A stretch of DNA of 24,477 nt, taken from JBEIFW01 sp040382215 (lineage in GTDB: Bacteria > Actinomycetota > Acidimicrobiia > Acidimicrobiales > Ilumatobacteraceae). This document shows, piece after piece, positions 4,857 through 11,779 of this stretch. A program made the translations under genes and the position numbers. Under the pieces are notes generated by a model, which saw nothing but the letters and a program-made list of their open reading frames with translations, ran no database searches and was not told where the DNA came from. The stretch's first letter is position 1, and each line of letters opens with the position of its first letter. The DNA lies in NCBI GenBank assembly GCA_040382215.1, contig JBEIFW010000034.1, forward strand, positions 1-24,477, in the 5' to 3' direction.

Positions 4857-6953
4857 CGCCACAGCATCCCCGTCCCACCCGGACAGGATCGCCCCGGCCT
4901 GGCCGGGTTGCCCGAACAGGTAGCCCTGCCCGGCCGTGCATCCGAGTTCGACGAGCCGCTCGCACTGCCACGGCTCCTCGACACCCTCGGCGAGCACGCC
5001 CAGACCGAGCAGGCTGCTCACGTCCACGATCGAGCGGATCAACGAATCCCCCGGTCCGTCGCCTCCGGGCGACAGCGCTGCGACGAGGGAGCGGTCGACC
5101 TTCAACACCGTGAACGGGAGCTGGCGCAGGTACGTGATGGAGGCGTGGACCGAGCCGTAGTCGTCGAGGGCGAGCCCGACACCGTGGCTGCGCAGGTGGT
5201 TGAGCACCTCCTGGGTGCCGACCATGCGCGCCATCGCAGCGCCTTCGGTCACCTCGAGCACCAGCCGCCTGCCGGGCAGGCCGTGCTCGGCCAACGCTGC
5301 GACGAGGTCCTCGAGGTAGTCCGCGGCAAGCAGCTGCTGCGGGGAGACGTTCACGGTCAGGTAGAAGTCAGCCCCTACACGACCGTCGCGGATCCACCCG
5401 GCGAGGTCTCGCAGCGAGCGGCGTAGCACCCAGCGGCCGACGGGAACGATCTGCCCGGACTGCTCGGCGAGACCGACGAACGCCCCCGGCATGACGACGC
5501 CACGGCCCGGGTGCTGCCAGCGAAGGAGCGCTTCGACGCCCAGCATGCGGCGGGCAGCCAGATCGACGATCGGCTGGTAGTCGAGGAAGAACTCGTCGTC
5601 GGCCAGCGCCCGCTCGATCTCCTCGCGCCACTCCGCTCGGCGGGAGGCATGCTCGTGGCGCGCCGGGTCGTACTTGGCCCAGCCGCCCTTACCGGAGGTC
5701 TTCACCTCGTACATCGCCGTGTCGGCCTCGTGCAGCAGGAGCGCAGGGTCGGTCCGGGCGACGCTGGTGGCGATGCCGATCGACGCACCGACTGTGACGG
5801 TCGCCTCCCGCAACTCCACTGGCTCGGCGATGAGGCGCAGGAGTCGATCGGCGAGCGCCGCCACGTCGTCGTGGTGGTCCACGAGCACGGCGAACTCGTC
5901 TCCACCGAGACGGGCCAACTGGTCGCTCGACCGCAGCTCACGCTGCAGGCGCTCGGCGAGCGCCTGCAGCAGCTCGTCGCCGGCGGCGTGGCCGTACGTG
6001 TCGTTGACGGCCTTGAAGCCGTCGAGATCGAACACGACCGCCGACACGGGCGTGCCGTGGCGTGCCGACAGCATCAACTGTCGCTCGAGCTGGTCGAGCA
6101 GCATGCGGCGGTTCGGCAGCCCCGTCAGGGCGTCGTGGTACGCGAGGAACTCGAGATCGCCCTGGGCGGCGCGCCGTTCGCTGAGGTCCTCGAGCACGCA
6201 CACCGCCCCCATCGAGGCGCCCGGGATCGGCAGCGCGCGCATGGCGAGCCAGCGGATGGCGGCACCGACCAGCAAGGTGAACTCGACGGTGCCCTGCGGC
6301 TCACGGCCCGCGAGCACCTCGAACACCGGCAGGACCGTGTCGAGCGGTGTGCCGTCCACGGACGCGGCGCGCTGGAACACCTCGGCGACACGCCGGCCGA
6401 GCAAGCTGTTCGCTTCGAGCCCGATCACGTCGCCTGCGACTTCGTTCGCATCGACGATCCGGCCGGCGGGGTCGACGAACAGCAGCCCTTCGTTGACCGA
6501 TTCCAGGGCGAGCCGGACTGCGCCGGACGCAGCGGCGAGCACCCCGGTGCGTTCGATGCTGCACACCACGGCCTCGTCGTGGGGAACCATCGAGATCCGG
6601 ACGCTACGAGCGCCATCGGTCAGCCGGACGTCGAGCACGACCGGAGCGCCGCCCGTCGCGAGTTCGTCGATCTCAGCGCCGACCCGGCCCCGGTCGTTCG
6701 GATGGATCCGGGCGAGCAGAGCTGACCGCGACCCGATAGCGCCCCCGAGCAACGCCACCGCCGAGGCGTTCGCGCCGGCGAGGTCACGTTCGACGACCAC
6801 GACGGGCACCGCCACGGCGTCGATGGGCACGGACGCGTCGGAACCAAGGCCGACGAGCGATGCTCGGGCCCCACGGTGCGCCTCGGCTCCCGGGGTGGCG
6901 GTCACGGCAGTACCGATCGGCGGCCGTTCGCACCGGTTGACGGTTGGCGCCAC
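4830..6953 (-). CDS. PAS-GGDEF-EAL cyclic-di-GMP synthase/phosphodiesterase
   Basis: 707 residues, no membrane segment. Residues about 45-135 and 145-258 look like two PAS-type sensor domains (the second has NEGLLFVDPAGRIVDAN). The GGDEF domain spans about 270-430, with an intact GGDEF motif at 350-354 and an inhibitory site RSSD at 341-344, exactly five residues before it. The EAL domain spans about 440-690, with E474-A-L, Asn535 in NVSP, ExTE at 567-570, Asp597-Asp598, Lys618, Glu656 and Gln676. Loop 6, usually DDFGTGYSS, reads DDYGSVHAS: the Asp pair is kept but the rest has diverged, so phosphodiesterase activity is likely but untested. The GTG at 6953 lacks a ribosome binding site; GTG 6905 (residue 17) is an alternative start. 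It is divergent from the coiled-coil/PYP-like operon, which may regulate it or share its signal. Confidence 0.93.
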   Translation of the reverse strand: MAPTVNRCERPPIGTAVTATPGAEAHRGARASLVGLGSDASVPIDAVAVPVVVVERDLAGANASAVALLGGAIGSRSALLARIHPNDRGRVGAEIDELATGGAPVVLDVRLTDGARSVRISMVPHDEAVVCSIERTGVLAAASGAVRLALESVNEGLLFVDPAGRIVDANEVAGDVIGLEANSLLGRRVAEVFQRAASVDGTPLDTVLPVFEVLAGREPQGTVEFTLLVGAAIRWLAMRALPIPGASMGAVCVLEDLSERRAAQGDLEFLAYHDALTGLPNRRMLLDQLERQLMLSARHGTPVSAVVFDLDGFKAVNDTYGHAAGDELLQALAERLQRELRSSDQLARLGGDEFAVLVDHHDDVAALADRLLRLIAEPVELREATVTVGASIGIATSVARTDPALLLHEADTAMYEVKTSGKGGWAKYDPARHEHASRRAEWREEIERALADDEFFLDYQPIVDLAARRMLGVEALLRWQHPGRGVVMPGAFVGLAEQSGQIVPVGRWVLRRSLRDLAGWIRDGRVGADFYLTVNVSPQQLLAADYLEDLVAALAEHGLPGRRLVLEVTEGAAMARMVGTQEVLNHLRSHGVGLALDDYGSVHASITYLRQLPFTVLKVDRSLVAALSPGGDGPGDSLIRSIVDVSSLLGLGVLAEGVEEPWQCERLVELGCTAGQGYLFGQPGQAGAILSGWDGDAVASGSGKRVG

Positions 6954-6969
6954 TCAGGAGCGACCGGTT
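6932..6969. repeat. Direct repeat ACCGGTT in divergent promoter region
   Basis: ACCGGTT occurs at 6932-6938 and 6963-6969, 31 bp apart, about three helical turns. The first copy lies inside the extreme 5' end of the GGDEF-EAL gene as annotated, or upstream of it if translation starts at 6905. It could be a regulator site or chance in GC-rich DNA. Confidence 0.3.
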
Positions 6970-7028
6970 CAGCTCAAGTGCCCTTCTGCTGCGCCGATGG
7001 CTCAAGCGAAGCGGGAAGGACGACCGAG

Positions 7029-7355
7029 ATGCAGCCGAACCAGCAACCGCCCTCACCTCTGGGGTCGCTCCCGGGGCCGCTGCTCGAGTTGGGCATGCGC
7101 GCGCAGCTCGAGTCGCTCTACGCCGAGCGCGAATACCTCGCTGCCGAACTCGGGGTGAGCGACGCCGACGACGTGCTGGCCGTCGTCGAGGGTCTCCGGG
7201 CCGAGTCCACAGCGCTGCGGCGTCTCATCGAGCTGACCGAGGCACAGCGGCGTCTCGACGCCGAACGCCAAGCCGTCAGCGACGAGATCGAGCGGCTCCG
7301 CTCGCTGCTCCCGACCGGCATCCCCCCGACAGCACCGACCCAGGATCGGCCATGA
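7029..7355 (+). CDS. Small coiled-coil protein, upstream partner of PYP-like gene
   Basis: 108 residues from ATG 7029, chosen because GGAAGGA (7014-7020) lies 8 nt upstream. Residues 1-18 are Pro/Gln-rich and flexible. Residues about 20-95 are strongly helical with heptad-like Leu spacing and many Glu/Arg (QLESLYAEREYLAAELG, then TALRRLIELTEAQRRLDAER), predicting a coiled coil broken near the GVSDADD turn. The C-terminus is Pro/Thr-rich. There is no signal peptide or membrane segment. The stop overlaps the start of the PYP-like gene (ATGA), so the two are translationally coupled and their products may interact. I do not recognise a family. The divergent neighbour is a cyclic-di-GMP enzyme. 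Confidence 0.8.
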   Translation: MQPNQQPPSPLGSLPGPLLELGMRAQLESLYAEREYLAAELGVSDADDVLAVVEGLRAESTALRRLIELTEAQRRLDAERQAVSDEIERLRSLLPTGIPPTAPTQDRP

Positions 7356-7783
7356 CCACCGATAACACCGCGGGCGGACTCACCCCCCTGGCCTGGGCGC
7401 AGGCGACCGAGCTCGCCGCAGCGGGCGTGAGTTTCGCCGACGAGGCCACCCTCGCCGAGCTCCACGCCGCCGAGGACTTCGACCACTTCGCGTTCGCCGT
7501 CGTCGAGGTCGACGACGGCGCCACGGTGCTTGCGCTCAATCGCACCGCCGCCGAACTGTTCGGCGTGGTCGCCGACGCGGCAATCGGTCGCGACTTCTTC
7601 CTCCAGGTCGTCCCCGGAACGAACAACCGACTGTTCCGGGGCACGTTCCGGCGCTGCGTGGAAATCCGCGAGGTCGATCTGTTGTTCTCCTACACCTTCA
7701 CGTACCGCATCGCTCCGACGGACGCTCGCGTCCACCTGCACCGGCGCCAGGGCCGGAACCTGATCCTGGTCCGCCGGAGCTGA
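7352..7783 (+). CDS. Photoactive-yellow-protein-like PAS protein without chromophore Cys
   Basis: 143 residues, starting in the ATGA overlap with the coiled-coil gene. Residues 60-120 align without gaps to Halorhodospira PYP residues 40-100 (PYP sequence recalled from memory): IGRDFFLQVVPGT matches IGKNFFKDVAPCT, and SYTFTYRIAPTDARVHLH matches EYTFDYQMTPTKVKVHMK. The offset is a constant 20. The chromophore cysteine (PYP Cys69) is Gly89 here, and the residues that hold the coumaryl anion are also changed: Tyr42 to Leu62, Glu46 to Ala66, Thr50 to Phe70, Arg52 to Val72. The PYP fold is therefore kept but p-coumaric acid cannot be bound covalently in the usual way. Residues 1-45 form an N-terminal cap of about PYP-like size. 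It may sense another ligand or be a protein-interaction module for the coiled-coil partner or the GGDEF-EAL enzyme (inference). Confidence 0.85.
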   Translation: MTTDNTAGGLTPLAWAQATELAAAGVSFADEATLAELHAAEDFDHFAFAVVEVDDGATVLALNRTAAELFGVVADAAIGRDFFLQVVPGTNNRLFRGTFRRCVEIREVDLLFSYTFTYRIAPTDARVHLHRRQGRNLILVRRS

Positions 7784-7796
7784 GCGGCGTGCCCTG

Positions 7797-9131
7797 TCAG
7801 TGGCTGACGGCGAGCTGGTCGAGGTAGTCGGCGAGCTTGGTCTCGGCGGCGGCCCGGCGCGTCGGGACGTGTTCGGACGGGACCTCGTGGGGCCGGTAGT
7901 TCTTGAGCAACTGACGGGCGACCGTGACCTTGTGCACCTCGTCGGGGCCGTCGTAGATGCGAGCGGCGCGAGCGTGGCGATACATCGACTCGAGCGGCAG
8001 GTCCGTGGTGTAGCCGAGGCTGCCGTGGATCTGGATCGCCCGGTCGATCACGTTGTAGAGCACCTTGGCGCCCCAGAACTTGATGACGCCGATCTCCACC
8101 CGGGCGTCGGAGTAGTGCCGCCCGGCGGCGTGGAGCTGGTCCATCTTCCAGGCGGCCTGGAGAGTGAGCAGCCGGGCTGCCTGCATCTCGGCATGGCTCT
8201 CGGCGATCCAGTCCTGGATCATCTGCTTCTCCGCCAGGATCGACCCGTGCACGTAGCGGGACAGCGCGCGTTCGCACAGCATGTCGAAGGCCCGCGCCGA
8301 CTGGCCGAGCCATCGCATCGCATGATGGATACGGCCCGGCCCGAGGCGCTTCTGCGCCAACGCGAAGCCCTGGCCAATCCCCGCCTCGCCGCCCACGATG
8401 TTCTCGAACGGCACCCGTACGTTGTCGTAGATGATCTCCGCATGGCCGCCCGGCTCACCGGTGCGGTGGTCGGGCTCACCCATCGTGGGCACGTCCCGGA
8501 CGATGTTGACCCCGGGGGTGTTCCGCGGGACCAGGATCATCGAGTACGACTTGTACGGCGACGCGTCGGCATCGAGGTTGGTCTTCACCATCACGAGCAG
8601 CACGTCGGCGATCGACGCGTTCGACGAGAACCACTTGTGGCCGTTGATCACCCACTCGTCACCATCACGGACCGCCTGGGTGGTGAGCAGCGTCGGATCG
8701 GCGCCGGCGCCGGGCTCGGTCATCGAGAAACAAGACCGGATCCGCCCGTCGAGCAGCGGCTGCATCCACTGATCCTTCTGGGCGTCGGTGCCGCCGACGG
8801 CGAGCAGTTCCGCGTTGCCGGAGTCCGGCGCGTTGTTCCCGAAGATCGAGGGCGCGTAGCCGCAGGCGCCGAGGATCTCGTGCATCAGACCGAGCTTCAC
8901 CTGGCCGAACCCGAGGCCACCCATGTCGGGGGGCAGGTGGGCGGCCCACAAGCCCTGGCGCTTCACCTCCTCCTTCAGCGGTGCGGTGATCTGGTTGAAC
9001 ACAGCGCGACCCTCGGGGGTGCGCCAATGCTCCGCCAGCGTTTCCAGCGGCATGATCTCGTTCCGGACGAACCCCCTCATCCAGTCGAGCTTCTCCTGGA
9101 ACTCCGGATCGGTGGAGAAATCCCACGCCAT
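7797..9131 (-). CDS. Acyl-CoA dehydrogenase (ACAD10/11-like FadE)
   Basis: 444 residues, longer than the 380-400 typical of short-chain enzymes and matching the ACAD10/11-type group. It is an FAD enzyme introducing the alpha-beta double bond into acyl-CoA. Visible: FSMTEPGAGADPT and WVINGHKWFSSNA (flavin and substrate pocket of the middle domain), and HGSLGYTTDLPLESMYRHARAARIYDGPDEVH near the C-terminus (given here in parts: HGSLGYTTDLP, then IYDGPDEVH). The residue after the Tyr, normally the catalytic Glu in YEGT enzymes, is Asp, as is common in this subgroup. ATG 9131 is preceded by GAGGGGG about 7 nt upstream, so unlike many neighbours it has a leader. It is transcribed divergently from the histidine phosphatase and converges on the PYP-like gene with 13 nt between stops. 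Confidence 0.93.
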   Translation of the reverse strand: MAWDFSTDPEFQEKLDWMRGFVRNEIMPLETLAEHWRTPEGRAVFNQITAPLKEEVKRQGLWAAHLPPDMGGLGFGQVKLGLMHEILGACGYAPSIFGNNAPDSGNAELLAVGGTDAQKDQWMQPLLDGRIRSCFSMTEPGAGADPTLLTTQAVRDGDEWVINGHKWFSSNASIADVLLVMVKTNLDADASPYKSYSMILVPRNTPGVNIVRDVPTMGEPDHRTGEPGGHAEIIYDNVRVPFENIVGGEAGIGQGFALAQKRLGPGRIHHAMRWLGQSARAFDMLCERALSRYVHGSILAEKQMIQDWIAESHAEMQAARLLTLQAAWKMDQLHAAGRHYSDARVEIGVIKFWGAKVLYNVIDRAIQIHGSLGYTTDLPLESMYRHARAARIYDGPDEVHKVTVARQLLKNYRPHEVPSEHVPTRRAAAETKLADYLDQLAVSH

Positions 9132-9163
9132 CGTCGACCCCCTCGTGTGCGCAGCGACGCGCC

Positions 9164-9169
9164 ACCCTA
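9164..9169 (-). promoter_or_regulatory. Putative -10 element TAGGGT of acyl-CoA dehydrogenase
   Basis: On the minus strand TAGGGT lies 32 nt before ATG 9131, which leaves room for a short 5' leader containing the GAGGGGG ribosome binding site. This is the one clear leadered case of the motif here. Confidence 0.4.
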
Positions 9170-9243
9170 CGCCCTCATCGCCGCGACCGTCCGAGGGCCC
9201 ACACTCGCTCGGCTACGGGCATGCCAACCCGGCCTGCGGCTGC

Positions 9244-9249
9244 CATCAT
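9244..9249 (+). promoter_or_regulatory. Weak putative -10 element CATCAT of histidine phosphatase
   Basis: CATCAT ends 9 nt before GTG 9259; it keeps the A2 and T6 of TANNNT but not T1. It is proposed only because position and spacing match the other genes in the window. Confidence 0.2.
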
Positions 9250-9258
9250 CGCCCACTC

Positions 9259-9936
9259 GTGGAACTGGTCTTGATCCGTCACGGTGAACCGGAGTGGGTG
9301 CGCGACGGGCTGAACATCGACGATCCCCCGCTGACGGCCCGAGGCCACGAGCAGGCCGACCGCCTCGGGACGGCACTGGCCGACACCGTGTTCGACGAGG
9401 TACACGTGTCGCCGCTGCAGCGGGCCCGCCAGACCGCGGCGCCGTTGCTGCGACGTCAGGGTCGGGCCGAAGTGGTGTCTCCGTGGCTCGAGGAGATCCG
9501 CAACCCGATCTGGCACGGCACGCCCGCCGAGAAGGCCGACGCCGCCTACGCTGCCGACCGCGCCCGACCGTCCCATGAACGGTGGGAAGGGTTGCCCGGC
9601 GGCGAACCGGTGAGCGACTTCGTGGCGCGGGTGCGAGAGGCCTGCGGGCTGTTCCTCGCGGAGCGCGGGATCGTGCCGGTCCGTGACGACCTGCCCGTGT
9701 GGCACCTCCCTGCGCCAGGCGCCCGGTACGCCTTCGTTGCCCACGCCGGCACGAACTCGGTGATCATCTCCTACCTGCTCGGGCTCGAACCGGTGCCGTG
9801 GGAGTGGGACCGGCTTGTGCTCGGCCACGCCTCGATCAGCCGGCTCGAGGTGGCACCGACCGGCGACGGGTACGTGTTCAGCCTCGCCAAGCTGTCCGAC
9901 GTCGAGCACCTGCCGGCCACCGACCGGACCCGCTGA
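9259..9936 (+). CDS. Histidine phosphatase family protein
   Basis: 225 residues from GTG 9259, where the protein begins directly with the first strand and the catalytic motif: Arg7-His8-Gly9 in LVLIRHGEPEW. His8 is the residue phosphorylated in catalysis. Further family residues: Arg55 in SPLQRARQTA, Glu79 in LEEIRN, and His162 in FVAHAGTN. The branch includes phosphoglycerate mutases and broad phosphatases (cobalamin, acid and SixA-like); the sequence does not decide between them. An open frame continues far upstream of 9259 but is antisense to the acyl-CoA dehydrogenase and is not coding. The stop is 26 nt before the DUF971 gene, which has its own TAGCGT element. Confidence 0.9.
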   Translation: MELVLIRHGEPEWVRDGLNIDDPPLTARGHEQADRLGTALADTVFDEVHVSPLQRARQTAAPLLRRQGRAEVVSPWLEEIRNPIWHGTPAEKADAAYAADRARPSHERWEGLPGGEPVSDFVARVREACGLFLAERGIVPVRDDLPVWHLPAPGARYAFVAHAGTNSVIISYLLGLEPVPWEWDRLVLGHASISRLEVAPTGDGYVFSLAKLSDVEHLPATDRTR

Positions 9937-9948
9937 CCCGGCCGGCGG

Positions 9949-9954
9949 TAGCGT
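9949..9954 (+). promoter_or_regulatory. Putative -10 element TAGCGT of DUF971/rhomboid operon
   Basis: TAGCGT, in the extended context CGGTAGCGT, ends 8 nt before ATG 9963. The same nine bases precede the MoxR gene. No ribosome binding site is present in the gap. Confidence 0.55.
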
Positions 9955-9962
9955 TTTCCCGC

Positions 9963-10313
9963 ATGGAGCCCGCTGGCGAACCCGCACCCGACGACGGTGT
10001 CGACGTGATCGACATCGTCGTCGATCGGGCCGGCGGGCTCACCGTCGAATTCGCCGACGGGTTCACGGCTCGGCTGGGTCTTGAAGAGTTGCGCACCGGG
10101 TGCCCGTGCGCCACCTGCAGGGGCTGGCGCGACCGGGGTGAGCCGGCGTGGCCCCGGCCCGGGGTACAGGCCGAACTGCGCATCGTCGACGCCGATCTGG
10201 TCGGTGCGTGGGGTATCTCGTTCAGGTGGAACGACGGTCACGACACCGGCATCTACCCGTGGGACGCACTACGCCGCTGGTGCGAGGAGGATTTCGGCGG
10301 CGAGTCGCCGTGA
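9963..10313 (+). CDS. DUF971 (GBBH-N-like) protein
   Basis: 116 residues, normal for stand-alone DUF971 proteins. The fold equals the N-terminal domain of gamma-butyrobetaine hydroxylase. It shows the signature LRTGCPCATCRGW (Cys47, Cys49, Cys52), a His at 93, and DTGIYPWDALRRW near the C-terminus, which correspond to the metal-binding Cys and His residues of the domain. Stand-alone forms are linked in some bacteria to iron-sulfur or Mrp-type proteins, but no such gene is adjacent here. ATG 9963 is supported by TAGCGT 8 nt upstream. Its last bases overlap the rhomboid start (GTGA), making a two-gene translationally coupled unit. Confidence 0.88.
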   Translation: MEPAGEPAPDDGVDVIDIVVDRAGGLTVEFADGFTARLGLEELRTGCPCATCRGWRDRGEPAWPRPGVQAELRIVDADLVGAWGISFRWNDGHDTGIYPWDALRRWCEEDFGGESP

Positions 10314-11212
10314 GCTCGCCCCCGCCCCCGCCCCCGCCCGCACCGCCGAATCAGCCGCCCTACCAGCCGCCGGTTGCCCCGGCGGTTTGTTTCCGGCACC
10401 CCGACCGGCCGACGGGTCGGTCGTGCACCCGCTGCGGACGGCCCGCATGCCCGGACTGCCTCGTCCAGGCCGCCGTCGGATCGCACTGCGTGTCGTGCGC
10501 ACCCAGGACGCACCCTGTGCCCCGGACCCGGCGACTTCCGACCGGATGGAGCGCCGCAAGAACCCTCGTCGGGGTCCACGTCGTCGTGTTCCTGGTCGCG
10601 CTGATCAGTCGGGGCAGCGTCGACGTCTGGCAGGGCACGATCGGTCGTTTCGAGTACGACTACGGCCTCAACGTCGCCTTTCTCGTCCGGGGTGAGTGGT
10701 ACCGCCTGCTGACCAGCGGGTTCGTCCACTTCGGGGTCCTCCATCTCGCCATGAACATGTTCGCCCTGTGGCAGTTGGGCCGCGAGCTCGAAGAACCGCT
10801 CGGGCCGACCCGCTTCACGCTGCTCTACCTCTCGTCGATCCTCGGCGGCGCCGGCCTCGTGGTGGCACTGCAGGTGGTCGACGTCCCATTCCTGAGCCAG
10901 CCGGGCCTCCAGGGTGGTGCGTCCGGGGGCATCTTCGGCCTCCTCGGTGCACTTGCGATCGGGTTGCGCCAGCGGGGCATCCCGATCATGCAGACCACCC
11001 TGGGTCCGGTCCTCGTCATCAACCTGCTGCTGACGCTGTCGCTCCAGCTCTCGATCGGCGGGCATCTCGGGGGGTTGCTCGCCGGCGCAGCGGCGGGCAG
11101 CGTCCTGCTGCGTCCCCGGAACGGTCCCGCGCCCGCACGCGACCTGTGGGCCCCGATCGGCGTGGGGTGCGCGGCCGTCGTACTGGCCGTCGTGGCGACG
11201 GCCATCGCCTGA
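10310..11212 (+). CDS. Rhomboid intramembrane serine protease with N-terminal zinc finger
   Basis: 300 residues, starting at GTG 10310, which overlaps the DUF971 stop. Residues 4-24 are Pro-rich. Residues 27-63 hold a B-box-like zinc-binding cluster (Cys27, His30, Cys39, Cys42, Cys47, Cys50, His59, Cys60, Cys63). From about residue 83 there are six or seven hydrophobic segments. The rhomboid core is intact: HLAMN at 145-149 (oxyanion side), catalytic Ser205 in GGASGGIFG, and catalytic His252 in GGHLGGLLAG. It cleaves transmembrane segments inside the membrane; the substrate is unknown. The cytoplasmic zinc finger is seen in other actinobacterial rhomboids and probably binds a partner or substrate. 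A GAGGAGG at 10284-10290 is too far upstream to serve this start, so coupling is the likely mode of initiation. Confidence 0.93.
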   Translation: MSSPPPPPPPAPPNQPPYQPPVAPAVCFRHPDRPTGRSCTRCGRPACPDCLVQAAVGSHCVSCAPRTHPVPRTRRLPTGWSAARTLVGVHVVVFLVALISRGSVDVWQGTIGRFEYDYGLNVAFLVRGEWYRLLTSGFVHFGVLHLAMNMFALWQLGRELEEPLGPTRFTLLYLSSILGGAGLVVALQVVDVPFLSQPGLQGGASGGIFGLLGALAIGLRQRGIPIMQTTLGPVLVINLLLTLSLQLSIGGHLGGLLAGAAAGSVLLRPRNGPAPARDLWAPIGVGCAAVVLAVVATAIA

Positions 11213-11249
11213 CGGCACCGGTCCGGCGATCGGTGTCGCACCCTTTCCG

Positions 11250-11255
11250 TAGGGT
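11250..11255 (+). promoter_or_regulatory. Putative -10 element TAGGGT of the JAB-like gene
   Basis: TAGGGT ends 7 nt before GTG 11263 and selects that GTG among several in-frame candidates (11281, 11296 region). Confidence 0.5.
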
Positions 11256-11262
11256 CTCCCCG

Positions 11263-11739
11263 GTGCGTCCCCCACCCGCCGTGGAGGTCGTCGTCGTGTC
11301 CCGTCGCTGCAACCCACCCTGCGCCGCCGCAACCCGCCCACTCCCCCGAGCTGACGAACCCCTGCGGGATCCACACGACGCCGTCGCCCTCATCGCCGCA
11401 GTCGCATCGCGTCCGCTCCAGCACGAGGTGATCGTCGTCCTGCTCGACGCAGCGCGCCGGGGTGGTCCGGTGATCGTCGTCGAGACCGGAGACGACCGCA
11501 CCGAACCCGAGATCGTCCAGGCCGTGATCGAGCTCGTCGATCGCCTCCCCGAGGTGGACGCGCTCGTCATCGGATCGATCCGGCCCGAAGCCGCCATCGA
11601 AGGCGCCGACCAGTACCACTGGCTCGACGCCGTGGAGGCCGCTGGGCTGATCGGGGTCGTCGTCGTCGACTGGTTCGTGCTCGACGGCACGACGGCGACG
11701 TCGCTCGCAGTCCGGTCCGGTTCACCGTCCCGGTGGTGA
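11263..11739 (+). CDS. Hypothetical protein, possibly degenerate JAB/RadC-like fold
   Basis: 158 residues from GTG 11263, the start fixed by TAGGGT 7 nt upstream. The N-terminus has a Cys-x3-Cys pair (RRCNPPCA). From about residue 45 the pattern is alternating beta strands and helices: HEVIVVLLDAARRGGPVIVV, then a DALVIGSIRP strand, and GLIGVVVVDWFVLDG near the end. This order and the terminal DWFVLDG resemble JAB/RadC domains (RadC ends with a DHIIVG-like strand), but the metal ligands of a JAMM motif (E, HxH, D) are not visible, so any such fold would be inactive as a protease. I hold this assignment loosely. It lies alone between the rhomboid operon and a degenerate acyl-CoA dehydrogenase. 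Confidence 0.7.
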   Translation: MRPPPAVEVVVVSRRCNPPCAAATRPLPRADEPLRDPHDAVALIAAVASRPLQHEVIVVLLDAARRGGPVIVVETGDDRTEPEIVQAVIELVDRLPEVDALVIGSIRPEAAIEGADQYHWLDAVEAAGLIGVVVVDWFVLDGTTATSLAVRSGSPSRW

Positions 11740-11766
11740 ACCGGACGGGTTCCTGCGGGCGCTGGC

Positions 11767-11772
11767 TACGGT
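11767..11772 (+). promoter_or_regulatory. Putative -10 element TACGGT
   Basis: TACGGT ends 7 nt before GTG 11780 of the acyl-CoA dehydrogenase-like gene; the 7-nt gap is all C/G with no usable ribosome binding site. Confidence 0.45.
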
Positions 11773-11779
11773 CGGGGCC

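Noticed and set aside
5511..6725. Long plus-strand open frame opposite the GGDEF-EAL gene
   Set aside because: It is the shadow of a gene with intact GGDEF, RxxD and EAL motifs.
6937..6942. TTGACG as -35 box for the coiled-coil/PYP-like operon
   Set aside because: No TANNNT lies 16-19 bp downstream, so it was not annotated as a promoter.
7800..9287. 495-residue plus-strand open frame opposite the acyl-CoA dehydrogenase
   Set aside because: It is antisense to a clear dehydrogenase and made of low-complexity GC-rich codons.
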